64,000 nucleotides of DNA. It comes from Bacteriovoracaceae bacterium. Its GTDB lineage: Bacteria; Bdellovibrionota; Bacteriovoracia; Bacteriovoracales; Bacteriovoracaceae. How positions within the stretch are numbered: position 1 is the first letter of the stretch; the number at the start of each line of letters is the position of its first letter. The stretch covers positions 100,744 to 164,743 of the forward strand of contig JABIHA010000085.1 in the NCBI GenBank assembly GCA_018649885.1. Direction: 5' to 3'. The position numbers and the translations under genes were made by a program. The notes under the pieces are model-generated. The model was not told where the DNA came from. It saw only the letters and a list, made by a program, of their open reading frames with translations, and did no database searches. Of this stretch, positions 25,352-34,425 are shown in pieces.

Positions 25352-27487
25352 TTAGCTGGCCATTTGGTTTTTTTGATCGATTAAGCGCATGACTGATTCA
25401 AATAATTCTTTAGACGAAAAGGGTTTTGTAATAAAACCTTTAAGATTTGGAGTTTTTTCTGAGTTTATCTGCTTTTTGGAAAAGCCTGAAACAAGTAGAA
25501 ATGGGAGCTCTGGATTAATACTCAGCACTTTCTCCATAAGCTGGGTCCCTGTTAGTTCTGGCATTGTTTGATCTGTAATTATAAGGTCAAACTTCTTAGG
25601 AAAACGAGTAATAATATTTAAGGCCTGAGAAGAGGAAGTCATGGAAAGAACTTTAAATCCCTTCTCTTCAAGCATATCTCTACCAATTTCTGATATATCA
25701 AATTCATCATCAACCCATAAAATGCTACCTTCACCGCTTGCCTCGAAATCAAGCTCGTCTTCATCAGGGGTAATGACTGTTTCATTAAAGGTGGGCAAAA
25801 CGATATCAAAAGTTGTACCTTTCCCCTCAGTAGAGAGCACATTAATCACACCTCCATGGTCAGAAATAATGCCATGTGTGACACTGAGGCCAAGGCCCGT
25901 ACCTTCACCTACTTTTTTTGTTGTGAAAAAGGGATCAAAAATTTTACTAATCACCTGATCACTCATTCCTACACCAGAGTCAGTGATCTTGATTGAGGAA
26001 TAGAGACCATCGGGTGATTTAGATAGCTCTCCATTATGAATATCAGGAGGTGCAAAACCTTCAATCTTTACAGTTAATCTTCCACCTGAGTCTTTCATAG
26101 CATGGAATGCGTTAGTACATAAATTCATAAAAACTTGATGAAGTTGTGTTTTATCAGCGTAGACTATCGCCTGCTCTGTAGGAATTTGTTCTACCACTGT
26201 AATAGTAGTAGGTAGAGTCGAGCGTATAAGTGATAGAACCTCTTCAAGAATCTCATTTACAGAAATATACTGTTTGTCTGATAAATTTTTCCGACTGAAA
26301 CTGAGGATTTTTTGAACCAAATCTTTTGCTCTCATGGATGAATTTCTAATTCTCTTTGCCGATTGAAATTCTTTTGATGAAGGCTCAAGGCTTCTCATTA
26401 GTCTTTCAGAGCTCATGAGAATTGGTGTTAAAATATTGTTAAAATCATGGGCAATTCCACCGGAGAGAGTCCCGATCGTTTCCATCTTTTGCGATTGCCG
26501 TAATTGATCTTCAAGTTTATCCTTCTCTGTTTCAATTCGTTGTTTTTCGGCCACATTAACTGCCATGATCATAAAGCATGGCTTTTCACCAAAATTAGTA
26601 TACTGAAAACTAGCTTCAACAGGATATATGGTCCCATCTTTATTTTTTAGATCAAGTAATAAAGTGACTCGATCAAATTTATATTCCTTTAGTGGCTTGA
26701 GTCTACTACCAAATTCTTTTTCATTATATTCATTAACTAGGTCAGCAAAGTTCATTTTGAATAATTCACTAATTGTATAGTTGAGTGACTTTCTAGCCTC
26801 CCTATTAAATTGAATGATATCAAAATTTGAAGCATCGATGATATAAATTTCTTGAAAGCATTCATCCATCACTCTAGCAAAGTTTATAGAAAGATTTTCG
26901 GCACGTTTTTTATCCGAAATATCTTGGACAATTCCTCTGATGACAGAGGATTGTTTTTTTTCATTTTCATCTAATATACATTCGCTTCTAAAATATCGGT
27001 TCTTGCCGTCAGGTGATTGTATTTTAAATTCTATAGCGAAAGGGGTTCCAAACTCTATGAGATCATTAAATTTCTCTTTAAACTGAAAAGAGTCATCGGG
27101 ATGTACCAGTTCAAAAAAATTTTCTATAGTCGGTTCAAATTCATCTTGATTTTGTTCAAAGATTTTATAGAGATCTTCTGACCAGTTGAGGGTTTTATCG
27201 TCTAAGTGATATTCCCATGAACCAATTTTAGCTAGCTTTAAGGCCCTATCAAGAGAGGTCTGTCTACTTTCAAAAACTTGTATAAATTCTTCAAATACAT
27301 TCTTAGTCAGCAGTTTTGGGCTTATACCTTTTTTCTTCGCATATTTTTCAACGGTATCAATGTATTCAACAACGGTGGCCTTTTTTAACTTGCCTAGAAT
27401 ATCTAAAAGCTCACCATTGTGCTTTTTAGATAGCTCGAATTTCTTTGTGAGAAATTCTCCAAATTGCTTGATAAAATGATTACTCAT
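25352..27487 (-). CDS. Soluble hybrid sensor histidine kinase (PAS-PAS-HisKA-HATPase-REC)
   Basis: 711 residues and no membrane segment, so cytoplasmic. Order: an N-terminal helical region, a PAS domain (about 85-200, LAKIGSWEYHLDDKTLNW), a second PAS (about 205-320), HisKA with H-box GGIAHDFNNILTPI (about 340-350), HATPase with G1/G2 boxes GVGMSD and GEGTGLGLSVTHGI, and a C-terminal receiver with DDE and LIITDQTMPELTG and KPF. The H-box resembles CckA-type kinases. Followed by no downstream gene of the same strand before the ABC operon. It may phosphorylate separate receivers such as the CheY-like protein at 18386. Confidence 0.9.
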   Translation of the reverse strand: MSNHFIKQFGEFLTKKFELSKKHNGELLDILGKLKKATVVEYIDTVEKYAKKKGISPKLLTKNVFEEFIQVFESRQTSLDRALKLAKIGSWEYHLDDKTLNWSEDLYKIFEQNQDEFEPTIENFFELVHPDDSFQFKEKFNDLIEFGTPFAIEFKIQSPDGKNRYFRSECILDENEKKQSSVIRGIVQDISDKKRAENLSINFARVMDECFQEIYIIDASNFDIIQFNREARKSLNYTISELFKMNFADLVNEYNEKEFGSRLKPLKEYKFDRVTLLLDLKNKDGTIYPVEASFQYTNFGEKPCFMIMAVNVAEKQRIETEKDKLEDQLRQSQKMETIGTLSGGIAHDFNNILTPILMSSERLMRSLEPSSKEFQSAKRIRNSSMRAKDLVQKILSFSRKNLSDKQYISVNEILEEVLSLIRSTLPTTITVVEQIPTEQAIVYADKTQLHQVFMNLCTNAFHAMKDSGGRLTVKIEGFAPPDIHNGELSKSPDGLYSSIKITDSGVGMSDQVISKIFDPFFTTKKVGEGTGLGLSVTHGIISDHGGVINVLSTEGKGTTFDIVLPTFNETVITPDEDELDFEASGEGSILWVDDEFDISEIGRDMLEEKGFKVLSMTSSSQALNIITRFPKKFDLIITDQTMPELTGTQLMEKVLSINPELPFLLVSGFSKKQINSEKTPNLKGFITKPFSSKELFESVMRLIDQKNQMAS

Positions 27488-27576
27488 TAATTAGTACTCC
27501 ACTAAGGTTTTCGGAGTATTTCTAGCTAAATTGATGGTTTTAAGTAGTTAAGAACTCTTAAGTTTGTGACATATAC

Positions 27577-27603
27577 AAAAAAAGCATGGAGTTTCCTCCA
27601 TGC
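27577..27603 (-). terminator. Rho-independent terminator of the EF-hand protein gene
   Basis: Stem GCATGGAG (27584-27591) and CTCCATGC (27596-27603), loop TTTC, with seven consecutive A on the plus strand (27577-27583) that become a U-run on the minus strand. It lies 8 bases after the stop of the 27611-29827 gene. Confidence 0.9.
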
Positions 27604-27610
27604 ATTGTAT

Positions 27611-29827
27611 CTATCTAGGGACAGGTTTTTCTACCCGACAGTCTTGGTCGGGTACTTCTGGCGGATCTGAAAAGTTAACGAGAATAGAAGCGATTGCTCC
27701 TCTGTCGGCAGCAATTTTCTTTTTATTCACAAAGAGGTTGAACTCAATATGATAGCCAATGGCCTGAATAGGTGTTGGAACTTTTTGTTTAAGTATAAGG
27801 TAGAAAAATACTGTTCTGGCCAGAAATGCAGTTGCAGGGGAAAGGCCTCCAAACTCCATAATCGCCTCTTTAAAGTGATCAGAGGCAAGCTCTAACTCTT
27901 CAAAGGAGAGAACATCATCTTGGTCGTGGTCAAGGGCCAAAAATGTTTCTTCTAGTGAAATGAGGCCGCCTGTGACGAGAATGACATCTCTTTTTGAAAT
28001 TGTGATTTCATTTTCACCATCTTCGTAGTCATATGGGCATTGGCGCGCAAACTTTGAAAGATTTCTGACATAATCAAAAGATCCATCTTCATCTAGTGTT
28101 AAGTAATACTTATAAAGCTTAGGGAATTGCCCTCGAAATTCGTTGAAAATTCGAAAGAAATTATTGTAAAAATACATGGTAGGAACTCCATTAAGATCTC
28201 CTCCCAAATAACAACCGCTCTCATTAAGGCAATCACTTTCAAGGGTGTCGTACACTTGGTCAGCAATTTTATAACTTGAAAGTTGCATTGTTACATATTC
28301 AATGGCCTCTTTGAGATCGATATACCCATTTGCATTGGCATTATATCTAAAATAATCCATCATCAGATAGTTTGTTTTTGCCATACCACTAACTGGATTT
28401 TTCCACAACTTCATTTCAGTTACAAAGTCATCATAAGCAAGAACAACTCCTAAGAATTCTTCTTCCGTAATTCTATCTTCTCTTTCAAGCTGAGAGTAGG
28501 CCTTAAAGAATAGCTTTAGTGCATATTCATAAACAACAATCTCTCCTAAACCTTTGAAGTTTCTCTTGTTTGAATAGCTATAGTAGGGGACAGGCTCATC
28601 TCCACGATAAAACTTATAGGTTTTTACAAGTCTTGAGAATTCTTTGTTTAAGAAAGTCTCATGCGTGCTAACCTCACTTAGATTGTCTTCTATTGGGTTG
28701 GGGGATAAAAGAGTATCCTCATTTAAGAGCCACATTTTCTGGAAGTAGTGTAATCTCTCCAATATATCTTCTGCATATCCAATCACTTTTATTATATTAT
28801 TGTAGCTAAAATAGTCCCCGTAAACTCCAGGACCTATGATTTGTGAATGCTTTACTTCTCTTACTGAATCTGAAAAAGGTTCGAGATCTAAGAGTAGGTC
28901 ACTATATCTAGTTGAAGCTTTTATAATCTCTTCGTAGTGAAAGTACTTTTCGTTATTTCCCTCTTCGTGAAAAAACATCGCCTTCAGAGTTTCAATATTT
29001 TCGATTAACATCTCCATATAGGCATCATCTTGACCAAAATTAACTTTGAATCCTACAAAAATATCGTAGGAAAGTTTTGCAAGCGTTGGCAGCTTCCCAA
29101 GAAAAGTTTTTACTTCAGCAAAAGTTAAAATATCTTCATTTCCACCAAGGAGAAGGACTTTTAAAAATCTAAGAGAAGAAATATCATCCATTGATTTTGC
29201 ATTTTTTTCAGTTCTTCCCAGTTCAAATATTTCATCTATCTCTAGATCTGGTCTATTAGCTGAATGAGCATTAATTGTGTTTAATACTTCTGTTGCTAGA
29301 TGCTCAATATTTGCCATTAATTCTGATTGGTTCGAGAAAAATTCTGACTCAATGATTGGGTCCTCAATATCTATAAGTTTAAAGGCACTGTATATGGGAA
29401 GAATGCTCCTATTCATACTTCGTAAGAAGTTGAATAGGTTTGGTATATTTTCGACACCAATTTTTCCTCGAGGTTCATTGAAGATATGATGATTGGCCTC
29501 AAAAAGAGTTGTTACTCCGTGCTCTAGATCAATTTCAGAAGTCATGAAGGCCGAAAGAAAACTACCCAGTTCTTTTTCATCAATGTAATCAATATCCTCT
29601 CTTTGATCTACTTGGGCGTAAAGCGTGAGCTTAGCTTCCAGGCACTGCAGGTCTGATTCTACATTTTCTTCAAAAAAACGATTGATTTTGTCAGTGTCAA
29701 TATCACACTCTGCCGACATAGTGCCGGCAGTTAAACTTGTATTGTCTGGAGGTGCATCGTTAAACTTGCATCCGAAATGCAGTGTCATCAGAATTGCTAA
29801 TTGAACCCAGATCCATGCGCGTCCCAT
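27611..29827 (-). CDS. Exported EF-hand-like calcium-binding protein, possibly lipoprotein
   Basis: 738 residues. The N-terminal VQLAILMTLHFGCKFN has a lipobox-like end (LHFGC, weak), suggesting export with lipid anchoring. Most of the sequence is helical and acidic. Near the C-terminus, DHDQDDVLSFEELELA is a good EF-hand loop; NANANGYIDLKEAIEY and DEDGSFDYVRNL are weaker ones. The rest has no recognised domain. A strong RBS (AAGGATGTGG) precedes ATG 29827. Monocistronic with a clear terminator. Function unknown; calcium-binding scaffolding is inference. Confidence 0.65.
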   Translation of the reverse strand: MGRAWIWVQLAILMTLHFGCKFNDAPPDNTSLTAGTMSAECDIDTDKINRFFEENVESDLQCLEAKLTLYAQVDQREDIDYIDEKELGSFLSAFMTSEIDLEHGVTTLFEANHHIFNEPRGKIGVENIPNLFNFLRSMNRSILPIYSAFKLIDIEDPIIESEFFSNQSELMANIEHLATEVLNTINAHSANRPDLEIDEIFELGRTEKNAKSMDDISSLRFLKVLLLGGNEDILTFAEVKTFLGKLPTLAKLSYDIFVGFKVNFGQDDAYMEMLIENIETLKAMFFHEEGNNEKYFHYEEIIKASTRYSDLLLDLEPFSDSVREVKHSQIIGPGVYGDYFSYNNIIKVIGYAEDILERLHYFQKMWLLNEDTLLSPNPIEDNLSEVSTHETFLNKEFSRLVKTYKFYRGDEPVPYYSYSNKRNFKGLGEIVVYEYALKLFFKAYSQLEREDRITEEEFLGVVLAYDDFVTEMKLWKNPVSGMAKTNYLMMDYFRYNANANGYIDLKEAIEYVTMQLSSYKIADQVYDTLESDCLNESGCYLGGDLNGVPTMYFYNNFFRIFNEFRGQFPKLYKYYLTLDEDGSFDYVRNLSKFARQCPYDYEDGENEITISKRDVILVTGGLISLEETFLALDHDQDDVLSFEELELASDHFKEAIMEFGGLSPATAFLARTVFFYLILKQKVPTPIQAIGYHIEFNLFVNKKKIAADRGAIASILVNFSDPPEVPDQDCRVEKPVPR

Positions 29828-29884
29828 ACCACATCCTTGTTGTGGGCAAACCTAAAGCGCGGGGTGTGTGTGTGTTCTGTATTT

Positions 29885-31198
29885 TTAGAATACGTGCCCA
29901 AGCTTTACATAGACGGCATCATTGCCTCTAAAAGGTGCCCAATAGGTTCCATCATTTGGTGCCGATATTGCTCTTATTCCGAGCTCGGATTTAAAACCTC
30001 TCGCAAGGTCATATTCAACACCAGTAGACAGAACTGTGTCTTCTTTCTCTACGTCATGAGTCATATCGAACTTCCACCTTGCATCCTTTAGAATTTCCAG
30101 TGAAAATTTAGTTTTAATGGCCCTTGACCATTTAGGTTTGTTACCTAATGTATCATCGCCTGCAGGTGCACCTGAAAATAGGTGGAGATAATAAACACCC
30201 CAGGAAAACACTTTCTTTTTTCTGGTGAATCCCGTCATGAAATAGTCTTCTTTTTGTCTTCGTGTCTCAATAGTCAAGTATCTTCTGACTAAGGCAGAAC
30301 TTTGAGGTGTCGACTCAGGTCGAACGGTCAAAATCATAGTATCCACTTGAAAAGATTTATTTCTGTAAGACATTTGTCCTCCAAAAATATTTTCATTGTA
30401 TAGCTCAGGATAAATTTGAGCATCAATAACACCTGCTGAAGCATTTGTAGAAACTGTCGCAGAAACTCTAAAAGTATTTTCAGGCTTGTGCATATAAAAG
30501 CCTTTCGCTATCCAATGCTTCGAATCAAGCCCACCTGAAATACCATAAGAAGGCTTAAAAACAATGTCCGCAAGCTTTGGCTTGTTGAGTGTGTAATTAA
30601 TTGGAGCGACAGTTCCACCTTGCCCTAGATTTGCATATGCAGGGGGGAGTTCGGCCCATTCACTTTTAGAGGTAAGCTTTCCATCCTCTTCTTCAATCAT
30701 TGGGTTGAGTTCTGGAACGTATAAATATGAGCCAAAGCCTTCAATTGCCCAATTTTTACCAAGTTTAAATTTAGCGTTAAGTCCTATTACTCCTTCATTC
30801 CCGTGGTCAACGAGATCAAAGTTCTTTCTATTATTGATAATTCCTGTTCCCCAAATATCATCTAGCGGGGCCCAGTCAATGGCGTATCTTCCAAAACGAG
30901 CTCTACCACCATCTTGCAATTTGTAGTTTAAACTAGCTTCTTCAATAGAAATCATAGTTGCGCCCTTATCATTCATTCGAGCACTTGCTTTAAATTTCTG
31001 ATGGTTTTTCTTCTTTTTCAGGTTATCCCAACTGACATCAGCATCAATCACGTGGTTGACTACAACAGGTGATAACTTTTTGTTATTTAACTGCTGATTC
31101 GTGTAGTAAAGACTACCGCTGAAATTGGAGGCTCCTGCAGCTGTTACTGTTAGAGCACAAAGGCTTGCTAGTTTTGTTAATTTTGAAATTCTTTTCAT
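29885..31198 (-). CDS. Outer-membrane beta-barrel protein
   Basis: 437 residues. Signal peptide (MKRISKLTKLASLCALTVTAAGASN). Many alternating strands with aromatic girdles, and a C-terminal VYVKLGHVF, ending in the Phe expected of barrel proteins. SNFSGSLYYTNQQL and later repeats resemble porin-like or alginate-export families, but no clear name. AAGGGA precedes the ATG. Co-directional with the next exported protein upstream with a 16-base gap, so in one operon with it. Confidence 0.7.
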   Translation of the reverse strand: MKRISKLTKLASLCALTVTAAGASNFSGSLYYTNQQLNNKKLSPVVVNHVIDADVSWDNLKKKKNHQKFKASARMNDKGATMISIEEASLNYKLQDGGRARFGRYAIDWAPLDDIWGTGIINNRKNFDLVDHGNEGVIGLNAKFKLGKNWAIEGFGSYLYVPELNPMIEEEDGKLTSKSEWAELPPAYANLGQGGTVAPINYTLNKPKLADIVFKPSYGISGGLDSKHWIAKGFYMHKPENTFRVSATVSTNASAGVIDAQIYPELYNENIFGGQMSYRNKSFQVDTMILTVRPESTPQSSALVRRYLTIETRRQKEDYFMTGFTRKKKVFSWGVYYLHLFSGAPAGDDTLGNKPKWSRAIKTKFSLEILKDARWKFDMTHDVEKEDTVLSTGVEYDLARGFKSELGIRAISAPNDGTYWAPFRGNDAVYVKLGHVF

Positions 31199-31214
31199 TA
31201 TAATTTCCCTTCAA

Positions 31215-31997
31215 TTAAAAGAGTTTTAAACCTTTCTCACCTGTCCATTGAATCCCTACTATTGCGGATAGTATTTCATGATCGAATCTTGACTTGAAAG
31301 TGCCAAGGCCCACAACATAGTTTAGAGATTCATCTTGTATTCTTGTAAAGAGTAATTTCATTTGGGATCTGTCGCCTGATTTTTGATATTTGTTGTGTAT
31401 AAATAGCGTTCCCATCGCCATCGTATCACTAAGCTTATATCCTAAGGCAAGGTTTCCTCCAAAGAGGTTATCGCGTCCAGTCTGAGCAATTATTGTGGCT
31501 CTTTCATCAGCAAATGGTTTGCCTTTTTGGTCGAATTGAGTTCTTTGGAGCCTAAAATTCGACATAGCAAAAAAGTTCTTTACTGTGATTGCAAATTTAC
31601 TTCCAATATAAGTCCTATTGATTCTTCCATCACAGTATTCAGCCTCACAGTTAAAAGGCCCCATATCAATATTTCTATATGTAATATCTTTCCCAACGTA
31701 GAAGCCGAAAAATGAGACAGGCATGAGGTCAACTTCGACACGACCTCCATTGACTAGACCACTACTTTGAACTGTGGCCGATGGTCTTATATATCCATAC
31801 CAAGGATTGAGTCTTCCATGGGGGAGTCGATTTGTTTTCCAAAGAGTAAATCCTCTTCCAATATTACCCGCTGTGAAAAAGCCAACAGGAAATGATCTTG
31901 TCATTACTTGAGCATTGTAATCCATCTCACTTTTTGCAAAAGTGTAAGAGCTCAAAAAACTTGTGATAATTAAAATCGCGGCCGTTAGTTTATTCAT
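31215..31997 (-). CDS. Exported beta-barrel-like protein
   Basis: 260 residues with a signal peptide (MNKLTAAILIITSFLSSYTFA). The mature part alternates hydrophobic and polar residues and ends in LKLF, suggesting an outer-membrane barrel. Two cysteines (NCEAEYC) may form a loop disulfide. RBS GGGAG 10 bases upstream of ATG. Placed between the SDR gene (3 bp upstream) and the 437-residue barrel gene. No recognised family. Confidence 0.65.
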   Translation of the reverse strand: MNKLTAAILIITSFLSSYTFAKSEMDYNAQVMTRSFPVGFFTAGNIGRGFTLWKTNRLPHGRLNPWYGYIRPSATVQSSGLVNGGRVEVDLMPVSFFGFYVGKDITYRNIDMGPFNCEAEYCDGRINRTYIGSKFAITVKNFFAMSNFRLQRTQFDQKGKPFADERATIIAQTGRDNLFGGNLALGYKLSDTMAMGTLFIHNKYQKSGDRSQMKLLFTRIQDESLNYVVGLGTFKSRFDHEILSAIVGIQWTGEKGLKLF

Positions 31998-32000
31998 CTT

Positions 32001-32876
32001 TTACACTCCCTTAAATACGGCCATTCTGAAGAAAAATTCTACAGACCAGACATAGAGAGAGTTAGGGATAAAGCTATTTACCAATGACATGATGATGCCA
32101 TCCGCCCCAACGGCTTTTCTTATAGGAACACTTTTACTTCCGACGTATTTTGTAATTAGTGAAGCAACCTTATCGGGATCACCTGCCACTCTTGAGCTAT
32201 TTTGCAGCAGCTCATTTAATTTATCAGTTCTTGCCTGATAAGCGGGGTGAGTTTTTAAACTGTTGCCTTGTTTAAGCGCAACCTCTACAAATTTGGTTTT
32301 AAATGAACCTGGTTCAATTAAACAAGTATCTATGCCAAATGGTTTAAGCTCATAGTGTAAGGCCTCAGAAAATCCTTCTAGTGCATATTTACTTGCGCAG
32401 TAGGCAGAGTAGAAGGGAAGAGTTTTAATTCCAAGTACACTACTAATATTTATAATTCGACCTGAAGACTTTCTTAGGTAGGGGAGACATTCTTTTGTCA
32501 AAAGAGCTGGACCATTAAAATTAACATCCATTTGATACTCAATATCTTCGGGGCCCATGGCCTCTAGAGGACCAATTAATCCATATCCAGCATTGTTAAT
32601 GAGAACATCAAGCTTGCCTTTAAAATGTGTTTCTAAGATTTCATGAATACGACTAAAAGTATCTGCTTTATCCATATGTAGATCGCAGCCTTTTAGTCTT
32701 CCCGATTTTAGGGCGTCGAGGATATCTCTATCTTCTGAGTTTGCTTCCGCCATTTGGTAGAGTCTTTCTTCTCCACCACGTATACCTGCTAAGACGAGAT
32801 TACCCGCCTTTAAAATCTTTTTTAAAGATAGTTTTCCAAAACCACTGGATACTCCAGTAATAAGAATCGTTTTCAC
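32001..32876 (-). CDS. Short-chain dehydrogenase/reductase
   Basis: 291 residues. TGVSSGFG (nucleotide-binding TGxxxGxG), DVLINNAGYG, and the catalytic YSAYCASKYALEGFSEAL (YxxxK) with a preceding Ser are all present, so it should be an NAD(P)-dependent oxidoreductase. Start is GTG at 32876 with GGGGGTT upstream. First gene of the short operon with the two exported barrel proteins, so it may act on lipid or an envelope precursor; this is only inference. Confidence 0.85.
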   Translation of the reverse strand: MKTILITGVSSGFGKLSLKKILKAGNLVLAGIRGGEERLYQMAEANSEDRDILDALKSGRLKGCDLHMDKADTFSRIHEILETHFKGKLDVLINNAGYGLIGPLEAMGPEDIEYQMDVNFNGPALLTKECLPYLRKSSGRIINISSVLGIKTLPFYSAYCASKYALEGFSEALHYELKPFGIDTCLIEPGSFKTKFVEVALKQGNSLKTHPAYQARTDKLNELLQNSSRVAGDPDKVASLITKYVGSKSVPIRKAVGADGIIMSLVNSFIPNSLYVWSVEFFFRMAVFKGV

Positions 32877-32994
32877 TGCTTAACCCCCAGTATAATAGTC
32901 AATGCCATTTACCAATACCTTCTATGCAGCCTCGGTTTGGAATTTCACAATGCTTCAAAGTGAGCAAAAGCACGGTGCCACACAATTCCATATA

Positions 32995-34425
32995 TTAAGG
33001 CCAAAACTTAGTTATCTCAGCCTTGTTTACTATAATATAACGCGACATGTCGTCAAGCATGCCTGTAAAAAAGTCCACAAAGGACTTCTTATGATTCCAG
33101 TTAGATAGCGATAAAAGGCCCATTCTCCGATGAATTAGGTCCGAAAAAGTCCTTACTTTTTCGTGGCTTAGGCTTTCTAGGACTGCCTGCTCACTGAGCT
33201 CCCATGGCGTGAATGTTGGGAAAACAGAAGGCTGTCTGAGCGCTTGCAATGTAGTGCCTGGATTGTATGTTCCGCCAAAACCGTGAACTATCTCAGAGCT
33301 TATTTCCCTGCCCATGACTCTAAAGGTTGTATATTTGCCACCAAAGATCACATAAAGGTTTTTACCAGGTCTGAAAACTTGATGCTCTCTGGAGGTGTTG
33401 TGGGCATTGCCGCCCTCTTTTTTTACTAGGGGTCTAATGCCAGCAAAAGTGGAAAGGATATCTTTTCTTGATACTCCAGCTGCGGGAAAAAATTCTTGTA
33501 GGTTTTTTAAAAGATAATCAATTTCTTCCTCAGAGCACTTGAGGTCAAAAAAATCACCCTTAGCTTGAATTTCAGTAGTACCAACTAAAATGGCATCTCT
33601 TTGTGGTATGACAAAAATAATTCTTCCATCAAATGTCTGAAGAACTAAAGGGTAGGGGATATCTAGACTATTTTTTCTGATCCACAAATGTGAACCTTTA
33701 GTGGGAAGCAGTCTGTTTTTCCAGGAAAAACCTAAATTCATCAGTAGGTCATCACTAAATGGGCCTGTGGCAAACACTACTTTTTTAGCAATGATAGAGT
33801 TTTTTTCACCTGTTAATGTATTTGTAAGTTCTGCTTTATAGCTGTCACCAAACGCTTCGACTTTATCAATTTTGGTGTAATTGAAGGCATTGGCATTTGG
33901 CTCAAGTAGAGAGTCATAGAGGCACTCGAGTGTTAGTTTTGCATCGTCAACGATCGCATCATAGTAGACACCCGCTCCTTTGAGTCCTTCTTTTTTTATC
34001 CCTGGTAATTTCAAAATAGTTTCTTTAGCACGAAGTATTTTATGTGCTGAGTTTTGAAAACCTGATAGAAAATCATATGTTTTTAAAGCAACTTTTGTCA
34101 TCCAAAGAAATGGGTATTTTGATTCCCAGTAAACAGGAAGATAAAAGGGCAATTCTTGGCATAGGTTTGGAGCGAGCTTTAGCCATAGATTTTTTTCATG
34201 TAAGGCCTCTTTAACAAGAGCGAAGTCAAAGGATTCAAGATACCTAATTCCTCCATGTAACATTTTCGAAGAAGCAGAACTTGTTTGAGAAGCAAAATCC
34301 TTGGCATCAATTAGAAGACAATCTACCCCATGAAGAGCGAGGTCTCTAAAAATGCCAACGCCAGTACACCCACCTCCAACGATGAGCACATCTGTTTTTA
34401 AAGGTATTTGATTCAATTCACCCAC
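32995..34425 (-). CDS. glpD: FAD-dependent glycerol-3-phosphate dehydrogenase
   Basis: 476 residues. FAD motif DVLIVGGGCTGVGIFRDLALHGVDCLLIDAKDF followed by ASSKMLHGGIRYLESFDFALVKEALHEK, the GlpD signature. It oxidises glycerol-3-phosphate to DHAP and passes electrons to quinone. The C-terminal GlpD regulator region is shorter than in E. coli (501 residues). The GTG start overlaps the stop of the acidic protein upstream by 13 bp, so they are co-transcribed. Confidence 0.9.
   Translation of the reverse strand: MGELNQIPLKTDVLIVGGGCTGVGIFRDLALHGVDCLLIDAKDFASQTSSASSKMLHGGIRYLESFDFALVKEALHEKNLWLKLAPNLCQELPFYLPVYWESKYPFLWMTKVALKTYDFLSGFQNSAHKILRAKETILKLPGIKKEGLKGAGVYYDAIVDDAKLTLECLYDSLLEPNANAFNYTKIDKVEAFGDSYKAELTNTLTGEKNSIIAKKVVFATGPFSDDLLMNLGFSWKNRLLPTKGSHLWIRKNSLDIPYPLVLQTFDGRIIFVIPQRDAILVGTTEIQAKGDFFDLKCSEEEIDYLLKNLQEFFPAAGVSRKDILSTFAGIRPLVKKEGGNAHNTSREHQVFRPGKNLYVIFGGKYTTFRVMGREISSEIVHGFGGTYNPGTTLQALRQPSVFPTFTPWELSEQAVLESLSHEKVRTFSDLIHRRMGLLSLSNWNHKKSFVDFFTGMLDDMSRYIIVNKAEITKFWP

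Noticed and set aside
29862-29880. Short GT dinucleotide run
   Set aside because: Only about six units, between genes, with no structure or function suggested.
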